DNA of 64,000 bases, taken from the NCBI GenBank assembly GCA_963806395.1, contig CAWDYI010000005.1, forward strand, positions 62,001-126,000, given 5' to 3'. Positions 45,240 through 53,855 of this stretch are shown in pieces. Under the pieces are notes generated by a model. The model searched no databases, was not told the origin of the DNA, and saw nothing but the letters and a program-made list of their open reading frames with translations. Every line of letters starts with the position of its first letter. Position 1 is the stretch's first letter. The position numbers and the translations under genes are program-made. The stretch is from DASSUW01 sp963806395. Its GTDB lineage: Bacteria; Actinomycetota; Thermoleophilia; Solirubrobacterales; Solirubrobacteraceae.

Positions 45240-47534
45240 ATGTCCCACGCTCGACAACTGGGTAAGCCCACGGCGCGGATGCGCCGATGGGGCGCCCTCG
45301 TCCTGGGATCGGCGGCCATGCTCAGCGTGGCGGCGCCGGCCGCCGCGCAGGAGGGTCCAGCCGTACCGGATCCGATGACGACGAACATCCCGTATACCGC
45401 ATGGGCGGGTACGCAGGTTCGGATGGTGAAGTGCTCGAACGTCCTCGAAGGCCTGACGCGCAACCGGCTCGAGGTGCTCGTCGAATCCTGGAGCGGAAGC
45501 GACAATTTCCGGCCCCAGGTCCTGGAGAGCAGCATCGACTTCGTGAACCGCGGCGGTGAGCGCTGCGTGCGCTTCAACGTCGTGACCCTCGGGGACGGCA
45601 TCGCGCGGATCAAGCTCAAGGCCTTCGACGCACGCCGCGACGAGATCCTCGAGCATCAGTTCCTCGGGATCTGGATGCAGCTTGGTACCCCGTCGATCGA
45701 CGAGGTCGGCGCGGCCGACCCGACCGGTGGTCCTGCCGGCTCCGAGACCGAGGTCGGCGACCCGGCCGGCGACGGCGCGTTCGTGCCGTCCTCGAACAAC
45801 GGACGCGTGCAGGTCAAGGTGACCGGCAGCTTCCCGGATGAGACCGGCGCCATGCGTACGCTCCCGAACGACTGGGCCGCTCTGGCCGCGACGTTCGCAA
45901 GCGACCAGGATCCGACCAATGAAGACCCCGCCTCGCGCTGGGACATCCACGACGACACGCTGAAGACCGAGGGTCATGTGGCCGGCTACTGCCGCCCGGT
46001 GACCGCGACGGCGATCGACGCGGTGGACAACTGCCGCGGCGGCGAGCGCTTCTCGCGCTTCTTCGGCGACAACGTCCTCGATCCCGAGGGCCCGTTCGAC
46101 CCGGTGCGGATCCGCACCCTCCTGAGCGACGGCAAGCTCGACGCCGGTGACGCGCCGATGCCGGCTGCTCGTCTCGACATCAAGATCGCGCCCAACACCA
46201 ACCCGGCGACGGACATCGGCGGTGCCGGCTCGCTCGAGCAGGCTGACAAGACCGAGATCTACAGCCGCGACGGCAACGGCTCGGATTCGGCGCACAACCT
46301 GTACGCGCCGTACTACGGGCAGTTCGTCCCGGCGACGGCCGCAGGAGCTGGCCGCGCTCAGGCACGGACTGGTTCGTCCAGAACAACTTCGGCCTGAACT
46401 ACTTCGGGTTCTACGAGAACTGGGACACGCTCCCCCTGAAGACCGTCCTCGCGACCGACACCGGCTGCAACCGGACCGTCGACTTCGAGGACCAGTCCGA
46501 GGACGATCCCCGCCAGACGCCGTCTGGCGACCAGACCGTGGCCGTCTTCACCGACGAGCACGGCGAGGCCCAGGTCGAGTACCGCCCGTACGCCGGCGGC
46601 TTCTACTACGACGCAGTCGGAGCGATCCTGAACGACAACCGCGGCTGCGACCTGCAGGACGTCGACGGTGCTCGGCCGGTCGGCCATCTCGGCGACCGCG
46701 AAGTACCCCGGGCAGCAGGTCAGCTTCCCGGCGATGAGCTCAGCCGCCATCAACAAGACGGTCGGCAACGAGTTCGACAAGTCGCTGCGCTACTACCCGA
46801 AGGGTGCGGGCGCCGCGAACGCCAACGCTCGCATCGTCGTGGCACACGGCCAGGACGTGGACGGCACGCCGTTCGCCGGCGAGCGCGTCTGCTTCTACGT
46901 CGACGACAAGGCGGACTAGCTACCGCCTGTTCAGCGGCATCACCGGCCCTGCGGCCGCGCGGTTCCGCGTCACCACGGCGCAGGCGCCGACGCCCAGCGG
47001 CATCCACCCGGACGTGCGTTGCGCGTACCTCGACCAGTACGGCAACGCCGCGCTGGAGGTGTTCAACAGCGATCCCAGACGATCAACGTCATCGCCGAGT
47101 ACATCGACGAGGGTCTGCTCCGCGACATCGATCGCGACTTCGAGCCGGAACGGCCGGCGATCCGGCGATCCCGATCCGCCGCCGAACACGGCGGCGGCAC
47201 GGCCGGCTCGGCCCGGGCACCAACCCGCCGAGCGCCGGCCAGGTCGTCAAGACCGTCGGCCCGAACGCCGGACGGCTTGTGGACAGGGCGAAGCAAGGCG
47301 ACGATCAAGAGACGCGCATCGCCTGAAGGCCCGGATCGTCCGGGTCGGCTCCAAGCGCTACCTCGTGGTCAAGGTGCGGTCCGCGGCACAAGCGGGTCAA
47401 GCTGGCCATCCGGATCAAGCTCCGCAACGGTACGGTCCTCAAGGCCAACCGCAGGGTGCGGACGAACAAGACGCGTCCGCGTCATGCGGCTGTCCTGGGC
47501 GGTGAAGTCGGTCAAGGTCAAGGTGGCCAAGTAA
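45240..47534 (+). pseudogene. Large secreted protein gene broken by many frameshifts
   Basis: ATG 45240 follows GAAGGAG. A signal peptide (MRRWGALVLGSAAMLSVAAP with AAA-Q cleavage region) begins an intact stretch of about 365 residues with paired Cys. From 46340 the frame changes about eight or nine times (near 46342, 46667, 46912, 47075, 47160, 47215, 47325, 47390, 47450), each time continuing sensible sequence such as FVQNNFGLNYFGFYENWDTL, RIVVAHGQDVDGTPFAGERV (Ig-like Big pattern) and RIVRVGSKRYLVVKVRS. Joined, it would be about 765 residues with a basic C-terminal repeat domain. Function unknown; probably surface or matrix located. The dense shifts look like sequence errors. Confidence 0.7.
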
Positions 47535-47564
47535 CGACTTCTGCCGCGCCTGAACGGCAGATCG

Positions 47565-47590
47565 GGGCCCGCCGCACCAGCGGCGGGCCC
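47565..47590 (+). terminator. Terminator after the secreted protein gene
   Basis: GGGCCCGCCGC (47565-47575) pairs perfectly with GCGGCGGGCCC (47580-47590) around a 4-nt loop, 30 bp after the TAA. A second stem, GGCGCGC-TTC-GCGCGCGCC, lies near 47684 before the next gene. Confidence 0.7.
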
Positions 47591-47710
47591 ACGCCGTTCC
47601 AGGCACCGCGGCTTCGGGTACGCCGCTACCATTGCCCCGTCGCCCCTGATGAACGACGACGACAGCTCCCGAAGTAGCGGCGCGCTTCGCGCGCGCCCCG
47701 CGGACCGCCG

Positions 47711-49029
47711 ATGACCGTCCTGCTGTTGCTGGCCGTCGTCGTGCTGGTCCTGCTCAACGGCTTGTTCGTCGCCGCGGAGTTCGCGCTCGTGCGCGATCCG
47801 CCGCTCGCGCGTCGAGGAGGATGCCGCGGCGGGCAAGCGCGGCGCCCGCGCTGGTGCTGCGGCAGCTCGACGAGCTGTCGCGTTATCTCGCGGCCTGCCA
47901 GCTCGGCATCACGTTCACCTCGCTGGGCATCGGCTTCCTCGGCGAGCCCGCCGTCGCCTCGACGCTGATCGAGGAGATGTTCGGCGAGGGGGTGTCGCAC
48001 AGGGTGTCGATACGGCGATCTCGCTCGTCGCCGCCTACCTGATCACCACGTCGCTGCACATCACGATCGGCGAGCAGGTGCCGAAGATCTACGCGATCAA
48101 CCGCGCCGAGCGGGTGGCGCGCTGGATCGCGCGCGCCGCTGCACCTACTTCACGCAGGTCTTCAACCCGTTCATCCACGTCCTCAACGGCGCGTCGAACT
48201 GCGATCCTCCGCCTGCTCGGGATCCGCACCACGTCGGAGTTCGAGGAGGGCGGCTCGCCCGAGGAGCTGAAGGTGCTGATCGCCCAGTCGCTCACCGGCG
48301 GCAAGCTCGATCTCGGCGAGGCGAACATGCTGACCGGCGTCTTCCACCTGCACGAGCAGCAGGCGCGCCAGGTCATGACGCCGGCGCCCGCCGTCGTCAC
48401 GGTCGACCTGTCGGAGAACGTCGAGACCGCGCTGCGGCGATGCGTCTCCTCCGGCCACACCCGGCTGGTCGTGACCGAGGACGACAACCGCGACCGCGTG
48501 AAAGGGCATCGTGCACGCCAACGCGCTCGCCCAGCTGCTCCTGACGGAGGGAACCGAGGGCCGCATCGACGACCTGGTGCGCGAGGCGCCGATCGTCCCC
48601 GAGACCAAACCGCTCGACGACCTGCTGGCCGACCTCCAGCGCCAGCGCAGCTCGCTCGCGGTCGTGATCGACGAGTACGGCCGCACGGCCGGGATCGTCA
48701 CGGTCGAGGACATCATCGAGGAGGTCGTCGGCGAGATCGACGACGAGACCGACCCGCTCGGCGGCGCCGTGCGGCGGCTCGCGAACGGCGACTGGTTCGT
48801 GCGCGGGCACGTCGCCATAACCGACCTCTTCGACTACGGGCTCGAGCTGCCGGTCGACTCTGACGCCTACAACTCGGTCGGCGGCTTCGTGTTCGGCGAG
48901 CTCGGCCGGCTGCCCAAGCGCGGCGACACGATCACCCACAACGGGTACTCGATCCGCGTCGAGTCGGTGCGGGAGAACCGGATCGAGGCGGTCCGGATCC
49001 GCGACCGCCGTTCGACGACTACAGCCTGA
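47711..49029 (+). pseudogene. CNNM/CorC-type CBS-domain membrane protein (hemolysin family) with frameshifts
   Basis: About 440 residues if joined. The parts run in the right order in different frames: DUF21 membrane domain (TVLLLLAVVVLVLLNGLFVAAEFALVR; LDELSRYLAACQLGITFTSLGIGFLGEP; AYLITTSLHITIGEQVPKIYA), CBS pair (LDLGEANMLTGVFHLHEQQARQVMTPAP; VVIDEYGRTAGIVTVEDI) and the C-terminal CorC_HlyC domain (YNSVGGFVFGELGRLPKRGD). Shifts lie near 47800, 47850, 48010, 48140, 48190 and 48503. The family is linked to Mg/Co transport control, not proven haemolysis. Its end overlaps the FHA gene by 11 nt. Likely intact in the organism. Confidence 0.85.
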
Positions 49030-49489
49030 CCCGGCAGCCGCCGAGGTGCAGGACGTCGCCCGGGCGCACCTCGGCCTCGAGCACGCGGCGGCCGTTGACC
49101 CACGTCCCGTTCGACGAGCCGAGGTCGCGCAGCAGCCATCGCCCGCCCTCGACGCGCAGCTCGGCGTGGCGACGCGAGACGGTGTCGTCGGCGAGCACGA
49201 GCTGACACGAGCTCGAACGCCCGACCACCACGCGGGCACGCAGCAGGTCGCCCGCGGCCGGCAGGCCGAGGCCGCGCGGTCGCCGTAGAAACCGGGCGCG
49301 CAGGCGCGTCAGCGGCGGTTCCGGCGCGGCGGGCAGATCGGCCGTCAGCCCGCGCAGCTCGGTGCAATCGTCGCTGTGCAGCGCATCGTCGACGCGACGG
49401 GCGAACGTCTCGGTTCCGAGCCGGCCCGTGAGGTAGCCGCGACGCAGCGCGGCGACCGTCTCCTCGCGGGTGTCGTGCGACGGGCGCAC
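49019..49489 (-). CDS. DUF1707-FHA domain protein
   Basis: 156 residues from GTG 49489. The N-terminal DUF1707 (SHOCT-like) segment is VRPSHDTREETVAALRRGYL through DDALHSDDCTELRGLTADLP; the C-terminal FHA phosphothreonine-binding domain has VVVGRSSSCQLVLADDTVSRRHAEL and GSSNGTWVNG, with all binding residues kept. The frame is open upstream to 49654, but that part looks noncoding and carries promoter-like sequence on both strands. FHA proteins act as readers for Ser/Thr kinase signalling. No kinase gene is near; a second FHA gene is at 54.5 kb. Confidence 0.88.
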   Translation of the reverse strand: MRPSHDTREETVAALRRGYLTGRLGTETFARRVDDALHSDDCTELRGLTADLPAAPEPPLTRLRARFLRRPRGLGLPAAGDLLRARVVVGRSSSCQLVLADDTVSRRHAELRVEGGRWLLRDLGSSNGTWVNGRRVLEAEVRPGDVLHLGGCRVRL

Positions 49490-49547
49490 GGGTCCGCTCG
49501 AGACTATCCCGAACGCGCAGGGTTTCGAATCAAAACTTAGAGCCGAA

Positions 49548-49576
49548 TTGCACAAACCGGCGAGACGCGCTACTTT
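49548..49576 (+). promoter_or_regulatory. Sigma-70-type promoter of a candidate small RNA
   Basis: TTGCAC (49548-49553), a 17-bp spacer and TACTTT (49571-49576) form one of the best -35/-10 pairs in the window. No ORF follows; the predicted start near 49583 leads straight into three hairpins. Confidence 0.6.
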
Positions 49577-49582
49577 GCCCGA

Positions 49583-49693
49583 CAACCGACTGGGCCGCTT
49601 CGGCGGTTGAGGAGGAGAGAGGGAGATCCTGGGGAGGATCGACCGAGAGAACACAAGAGCCCGACTCAGGGGAGCGAGTCGGGCTCAAGTGTT
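49583..49693 (+). ncRNA. Candidate small RNA of about 110 nt
   Basis: Predicted transcript from the promoter at 49548-49576 to the terminator at 49657-49686. Hairpin 1 pairs CAACCG with CGGTTG (49583-49588 with 49604-49609) around an inner CCGC-TTCG-GCGG. A purine-rich single strand, GAGGAGGAGAGAGGGA, follows. Hairpin 2 is GATCCT-GGGG-AGGATC (49625-49640). Hairpin 3 is the terminator. There is no coding potential. Exposed GGAGG- and GGGG-type segments could pair with C-rich mRNA targets. On the opposite strand the loops are C-rich and recall 6C RNA, but with too few consecutive C. Confidence 0.5.
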
Positions 49694-49696
49694 TCT
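49657..49696 (+). terminator. Rho-independent terminator of the candidate small RNA
   Basis: GAGCCCGACTC (49657-49667) and GAGTCGGGCTC (49676-49686) form a perfect 11-bp stem with an 8-nt loop, followed by AAGTGTTTCT. The T-containing tail favours the plus-strand reading. It could also stop the minus-strand TetR transcript coming from the right. Confidence 0.7.
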
Positions 49697-49764
49697 GGAG
49701 GAGGGGTGCGATGAGGGTACGTTCGTCGCACGAGGCAATAATCCCAACCTTCTCTCAATATGAA

Positions 49765-50355
49765 CTAAACATTCGCTCGACCTGGCATCAAGACCTCGTG
49801 CAGGATCGATCGCACGGTCCGGGCCACGTATTCGTCGGGATCCCAGCCGCGCTCGCCGACCAGATGGCGCCGGCTCGACGGCTGGCAGCGGGCCCACGCC
49901 CAGTCCGCGGCGGCGTCGACGGTCCATCCCGGCGCGAGCGCGCCCTCGCGCGCCACGCGATCGACGGCGATCCGGAACGCCTCGCGCAGCTCGCCCATCC
50001 GGTCGCGCCACGCTTCGGCGCCGTCCTCACCGGTGATCAGCGCGGCCTCGAGCACCTCCGCGACCGGCAGGATCGTCGGCACGTACTCCAGCCAGGCGCG
50101 CACCAGCGCCTCCAGACCGGCCACCGGCGGCAGCTTGCGGCCGGCGCTGACCCGGTCGACGAAGCCGCTGCGCTCGTCGTGGTGGCGCGCCATGGCGATC
50201 AGCAGACCCGCCCGGTTCGCGAAGTGGTGGTAGACGAGCTGGCGTGACACGCCGGCTGCCGAGGCGATCTCGCCGATCGTCACCTCGCGGCTGCCGTGGT
50301 CGCGGACGAGCGTGAGGGCCGTCTCGAGGATGCGGGTCGGAGTGTTGTTTGACAC
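49765..50355 (-). CDS. TetR/AcrR-family regulator of the acyl-CoA ligase region
   Basis: 196 residues from GTG 50355 (VSNNTPTRILETALTLVRDH); the frame is open further up, but that part overlaps operators and the divergent gene. HTH: EVTIGEIASAAGVSRQLVYHHF. The C-terminal ligand domain is all-helical. It is divergent from an acyl-CoA ligase, and two 16-bp TTTGACACGTGTCAAA-type palindromes lie between the start codons, one over its own start. It most likely represses itself and the ligase until a fatty or aromatic acyl compound binds (inference). Confidence 0.9.
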   Translation of the reverse strand: MSNNTPTRILETALTLVRDHGSREVTIGEIASAAGVSRQLVYHHFANRAGLLIAMARHHDERSGFVDRVSAGRKLPPVAGLEALVRAWLEYVPTILPVAEVLEAALITGEDGAEAWRDRMGELREAFRIAVDRVAREGALAPGWTVDAAADWAWARCQPSSRRHLVGERGWDPDEYVARTVRSILHEVLMPGRANV

Positions 50356-50363
50356 GTGTAAAA
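50348..50363. promoter_or_regulatory. TetR operator copy 1 (TTTGACACGTGTAAAA)
   Basis: Matches 50376-50391 except at two positions in its right half. It covers the GTG start codon of the TetR gene, so binding would block its transcription. Confidence 0.7.
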
Positions 50364-50375
50364 GGCAAGTGTACG

Positions 50376-50391
50376 TTTGACACGTGTCAAA
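50376..50391. promoter_or_regulatory. TetR operator copy 2 (TTTGACACGTGTCAAA)
   Basis: A perfect 16-bp palindrome centred on CACGTG, 28 bp from copy 1 (repeat to repeat) and ending where the ligase Shine-Dalgarno sequence (AGGAGG) begins. Ideal placement for control of both divergent genes. Confidence 0.75.
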
Positions 50392-50404
50392 GGAGGGGCG
50401 AGCA

Positions 50405-51779
50405 ATGATCTGGACAAGTCGATACGAGCCGGTCGAGGTGGGTGCGATCACGTTCCACGAGCTGGTGGCCGGCACCGTCGCGCGGCACCCGGATCGCGTC
50501 GCGCTCGTCGACGCCGTCACCGGCGCCGAGCTCAGCTACGCCGCGCTCGCCAAGCGCGCCGATCGCGTCGCCGCCATGCTCGCGGCGCGCGGCTTCGCCC
50601 CTGGCGACGTGCTGGCGTTGCGTGCGCCGAACGTCCCGGCATGGGCCGGGATCGCCGTCGGCGCGACAGCGGCCGGCGGCGCGGTGACCGGCGTCGGCGC
50701 CGGCTGCACGGCGCCTGAGCTCGAGCGCCGGCTCGCCGACTCCGGCGCCGCCATGCTGATCGATGGGCCCGACATCGGCCCCGGCCTGATCTCGGCAACC
50801 GGCCCGGCGCCCGCGCCGGCGGTCGGGCCCCGACGACCCGGCGCTGCTGCCGTACTCGAGCGGCACGAGCGGGCCTGCGGCTCACGCCGGACGACGTCGT
50901 GGTCGCGCTCGCACCGTTCTCGCACGTGATGGGCTTCGTCATCACACTCGGCTCCGTGCTGGCAGCCGGCGCACGCGCGATCACCGTCCCGCGCTTCGAG
51001 GCCGGCAGCTTCCTCGAGGCGCTCCAGCATCACCGCGTCACCGTCGTGATCGTGCCGCCGCCGGTCATGCGCGTCCTCGCGTACCGCCCGGCGATCGAAA
51101 CGCTCGACCTGTCGGCGATCGAGCTGATCGTGTGCGGCGGCGCGCCGCTCGGCGCGGATCTCCAGCGCGCGGTCGCGCAGCGCTTCCCTCACGCCGCGGT
51201 CGGCCAGGGCTGGGGCCTGACCGAGTCGACGGCCTGCGGCACGATGCCCGACCGCGAGCTCGGCACGTGCCGGGCTCCGCCGGGCGGCTGATGCCGAACA
51301 CGCAGCTGCGCGTGGCCGACGGCGAGCTGCTGATCCGCGGGCCGCAGAACATGGCCGGCTACCTGAACCGGCCGGACGCCACGGCGGAGATCCTCGATGA
51401 CGACGGCTGGCTGCACACCGGCGACCTCGGGCATATCGACAGCGACGGCAACGTGTTCGTGGTCGATCGCCTGAAGGAGCTGATCAAGGTCAACGCGCAG
51501 CAGGTCGCGCCGGCCGAGCTCGAGGCGCTGCTCGCGACGCATTCCGGCGTCGCGGACTGCGCGGTCGTCCCGCGCCCGGACGAGCGCTGCGGCGAGGTGC
51601 CCGTGGCCGTGGTCGTCGCCCGTGGGGATCTGGACGGCGATGCGCTGATGGCATGGGTCGCCGAGCGCGTCGCGCCCTACAAGCGCGTGCGTGCGGTCCG
51701 CTTCGTCGACGCGGTGCCGCGAACCCCGGCCGGCAAGATCCTCCGCCGGGTGCTGACAGATCAGCCGTCGTACGTGTAG
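50405..51779 (+). pseudogene. Acyl-CoA ligase (AMP-binding) gene with frameshifts and an internal gap
   Basis: ATG 50405 has AGGAGG 8 nt upstream. Parts in order: ITFHELVAGTVARHPDRVAL, LPYSSGTSG (start of the AMP-binding P-loop), VVVALAPFSHVMGFVITLGS, YLNRPDATAEILDDDGWLHT with GDLGHIDSDGNVFVVDRLKE, and the C-terminal catalytic PRTPAGKILRR. It resembles 4-coumarate/fatty-acid CoA ligases. The frame shifts at about 50828 and 51266; at about 50876 the conserved PKGV-LTH segment of roughly 25 residues is missing as well as a frame change. It lies in an operon-like cluster with beta-oxidation enzymes under TetR control. Confidence 0.85.
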
Positions 51780-52558
51780 AAGCCGCGCCTGGCCTTCCGG
51801 CCGAGCGCGCCCTCGGCGATCATCCGCTCGATCCGCTCGGGGATCTCGGCACCGATCGTCCGGCCGATCGCCGCGGACACGTCGAGCCCGACGAGGTCGA
51901 GCAGGGCGAGCGGTCCGAGCGGGTGGCCGGCACCGAGCCGCATGCACGTGTCGATCGCCTCGGCGTCGAGGCCGGTGCGGTCCATCAGCCGGACGGCCTC
52001 GAACAGGTAGGGGAAGAGCAGCCGGTTGACCACGAAGCCGGCCGTGTCGGGCACCTCGACCGCGGTCTTGCCGAGCGCGTCGCACAGCGCGTACGCACGC
52101 GCGCGCGTGGCTTCGGTCGCTGCAGGCGGGAAGGCGAGCTCGACCAGGTCCATCTTCGGAACGGGGTTGAACACGTGCAGACCGACGAACCGGTCGGGAC
52201 GGCCGGACGCGTCGGCGAGCTCGGTCACCGACAGCGAGGAGGTGGTCGTGGCCAGGATCGTCTCCGCGTCGAGCTGCGCGCCGAGCTCCGCGACCAGCGC
52301 GCCCTTGGCCTGCGAGTCCTCGACGATCGCCTCGACGACGAAGCTCGTGGTGGCGAGGTGGGCGCTGTCGCAGGTCACGTGCACGTTGCCGTTGACGTTC
52401 GTGCCGGCCTTCTCGCACAGCAGCTTCACGAGCCGGCCCGCCTTGTCGGCGGAGCCGTCGGAGCGCGCCCATACGACCACCGGACCGCGCTGTGCGGCTA
52501 CCGCCGCCAGCCCGCAGGCGATGGCTCCGCTTCCGGCGATTCCGACTCGTTCGGACAA
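51761..52558 (-). CDS. 3-hydroxyacyl-CoA dehydrogenase
   Basis: 265 residues from TTG 52558, with GAGGAG 5 nt upstream. The NAD-binding motif GIAGSGAIACGLAAV, the catalytic-region FVGLHVFNPVPKMDLVEL, and the C-terminal FVVNRLLFPYLFEAVRLM with GAGHPLGPLALLDLVGLD define the single-subunit enzyme (FadB2/PaaH/Hbd type). It oxidises 3-hydroxyacyl-CoA in beta-oxidation or reduces acetoacetyl-CoA in butyrate/PHB-type pathways. It converges with the ligase (19-nt overlap) and diverges from the thiolase across a palindromic operator. Confidence 0.93.
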   Translation of the reverse strand: MSERVGIAGSGAIACGLAAVAAQRGPVVVWARSDGSADKAGRLVKLLCEKAGTNVNGNVHVTCDSAHLATTSFVVEAIVEDSQAKGALVAELGAQLDAETILATTTSSLSVTELADASGRPDRFVGLHVFNPVPKMDLVELAFPPAATEATRARAYALCDALGKTAVEVPDTAGFVVNRLLFPYLFEAVRLMDRTGLDAEAIDTCMRLGAGHPLGPLALLDLVGLDVSAAIGRTIGAEIPERIERMIAEGALGRKARRGFYTYDG

Positions 52559-52570
52559 GGTGGCTCCTCT

Positions 52571-52603
52571 ATTGGCTGACTCGCCAGTCAATGTCCGTAG
52601 ACT
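52571..52603. promoter_or_regulatory. Operator and promoter between 3-hydroxyacyl-CoA dehydrogenase and thiolase
   Basis: A 22-bp imperfect palindrome at 52571-52592 reads ATTG-G-CTG-A-C....G-CCAGT-CAAT, of the TTGACTGGC-like type seen for lipid-responsive TetR repressors. It overlaps a possible -35 (CTGACT, 52576-52581); TAGACT (52598-52603) 16 bp further is the -10 for thiolase. It differs from the CACGTG operators at 50.35 kb, so another regulator is expected. Confidence 0.55.
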
Positions 52604-52654
52604 AGGCCCTGGCGCGGTCAATCGCGCAGGTTCCCCCCACGGAGGCTTCCAAGA

Positions 52655-53824
52655 ATGCACGCCACTGGTCGCGAGGTAGTCATCGTCGAGGCGGTCCGGA
52701 CGCCGATCGGGCGCGGGCACCCCGAGAAGGGCTACTACAAGGACACCCATCCGAACGAGCTGCTCGGCAAGACCTACACCGAGGTGATCGAGCGGGCGGG
52801 CATTCCTGCGGATGCCGTCGAGGACGTCATCTGCGGCTGCGTGCAGCAGTACGGCGAGCAGATGTTCAACGTCGGCCGCAACGCGTGGCTCCAGGCCGGC
52901 CTGCCGGTCGAGACGCCCGCCACGACGGTCGACCGCCAGTGCGGATCGGCTCAGCAGGCGGTCAACTTCGGCGCCGCGCTGATCGCCGCCGGCGTGCACG
53001 ACGTCGTGATCGGCGGCGGCGTGGAGCACATGGGCCACATCCCGATGGGCGTCGGCTTCAAGTGGGTCGACGACGTCGGCTCGCCGTGGCCGCAGGAGCT
53101 GCTCGAGCGCTACAACCTCGTGCCCCAGGGCATCTCGGCCGAGATGATCGCCGACCAGTGGGAGATCCCGCGGTCGGAGATGGACGAGCTGGCCCTGCGT
53201 TCGCACCAGCTCGCCGCGCGGGCGACGGAGGAGGGCCGCTTCGAGCGCGAGACGATCCCGTTCGCCGTCAACGGCTCGACGTACGTGGCCGACCAGGGCA
53301 TCCGTCCGGACAGCAACCTCGAGGCGCTCGCGGGCCTCAAGCCGGCCTTCAAGCCGGATGGGAAGGTCACGGCCGGCAACTCCTCGCAGATCTCCGACGG
53401 CGCCGCCGCGGTGCTGCTGATGAGCGCGGAGAAAGCAGCGGAGCTCGGGGTGCGTCCGCGCGCGAAGATCGTCGACCAGACGACGGTCGGCGTCGACCCG
53501 GTGATGATGCTCACCGGCCCGATCCCGGCGACCCGCAAGCTGCTCGAGCGCAACGGCATGAGCATCGGCGACATCGACCTCGTCGAGGTCAACGAGGCGT
53601 TCGCGCCGGTCGTGCTCGCCTGGAAGCGCGAGCTGAACCCGGACATGGACCGCGTCAACGTCAACGGCGGCGCGATGGCGCTCGGCCACCCGCTCGGCTC
53701 GACCGGAGCGCGGCTGCTGACGACGCTCCTGCACGAGCTCGAGCGCTCCGACAAGGAGGTCGGGCTGGTGACGATGTGCTGCGGCGGCGGCCTCGGCACC
53801 GGAACCCTGATCCAAAGGGTTTAG
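52655..53824 (+). CDS. Acetyl-CoA acetyltransferase (thiolase)
   Basis: 389 residues from ATG 52655. Catalytic motifs: DRQCGSAQQAV (nucleophilic Cys near 93), VNEAFAPV, NGGAMALGHPLGSTGAR (His) and CCGGGLGTG (second Cys). It cleaves 3-ketoacyl-CoA or condenses two acetyl-CoA. With the divergent 3-hydroxyacyl-CoA dehydrogenase and the acyl-CoA ligase it covers activation, oxidation and cleavage steps; an acyl-CoA dehydrogenase and enoyl-CoA hydratase are not in this window. Confidence 0.95.
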   Translation: MHATGREVVIVEAVRTPIGRGHPEKGYYKDTHPNELLGKTYTEVIERAGIPADAVEDVICGCVQQYGEQMFNVGRNAWLQAGLPVETPATTVDRQCGSAQQAVNFGAALIAAGVHDVVIGGGVEHMGHIPMGVGFKWVDDVGSPWPQELLERYNLVPQGISAEMIADQWEIPRSEMDELALRSHQLAARATEEGRFERETIPFAVNGSTYVADQGIRPDSNLEALAGLKPAFKPDGKVTAGNSSQISDGAAAVLLMSAEKAAELGVRPRAKIVDQTTVGVDPVMMLTGPIPATRKLLERNGMSIGDIDLVEVNEAFAPVVLAWKRELNPDMDRVNVNGGAMALGHPLGSTGARLLTTLLHELERSDKEVGLVTMCCGGGLGTGTLIQRV

Positions 53825-53855
53825 GAGCGCGCCCGCGCCAGGTACATTGCCCGCC

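Noticed and set aside
49583..49693. 6C RNA on the minus strand
   Set aside because: Reverse-complement loops are C-rich, but with only four consecutive C and no good minus-strand promoter; the plus-strand reading has promoter and terminator.
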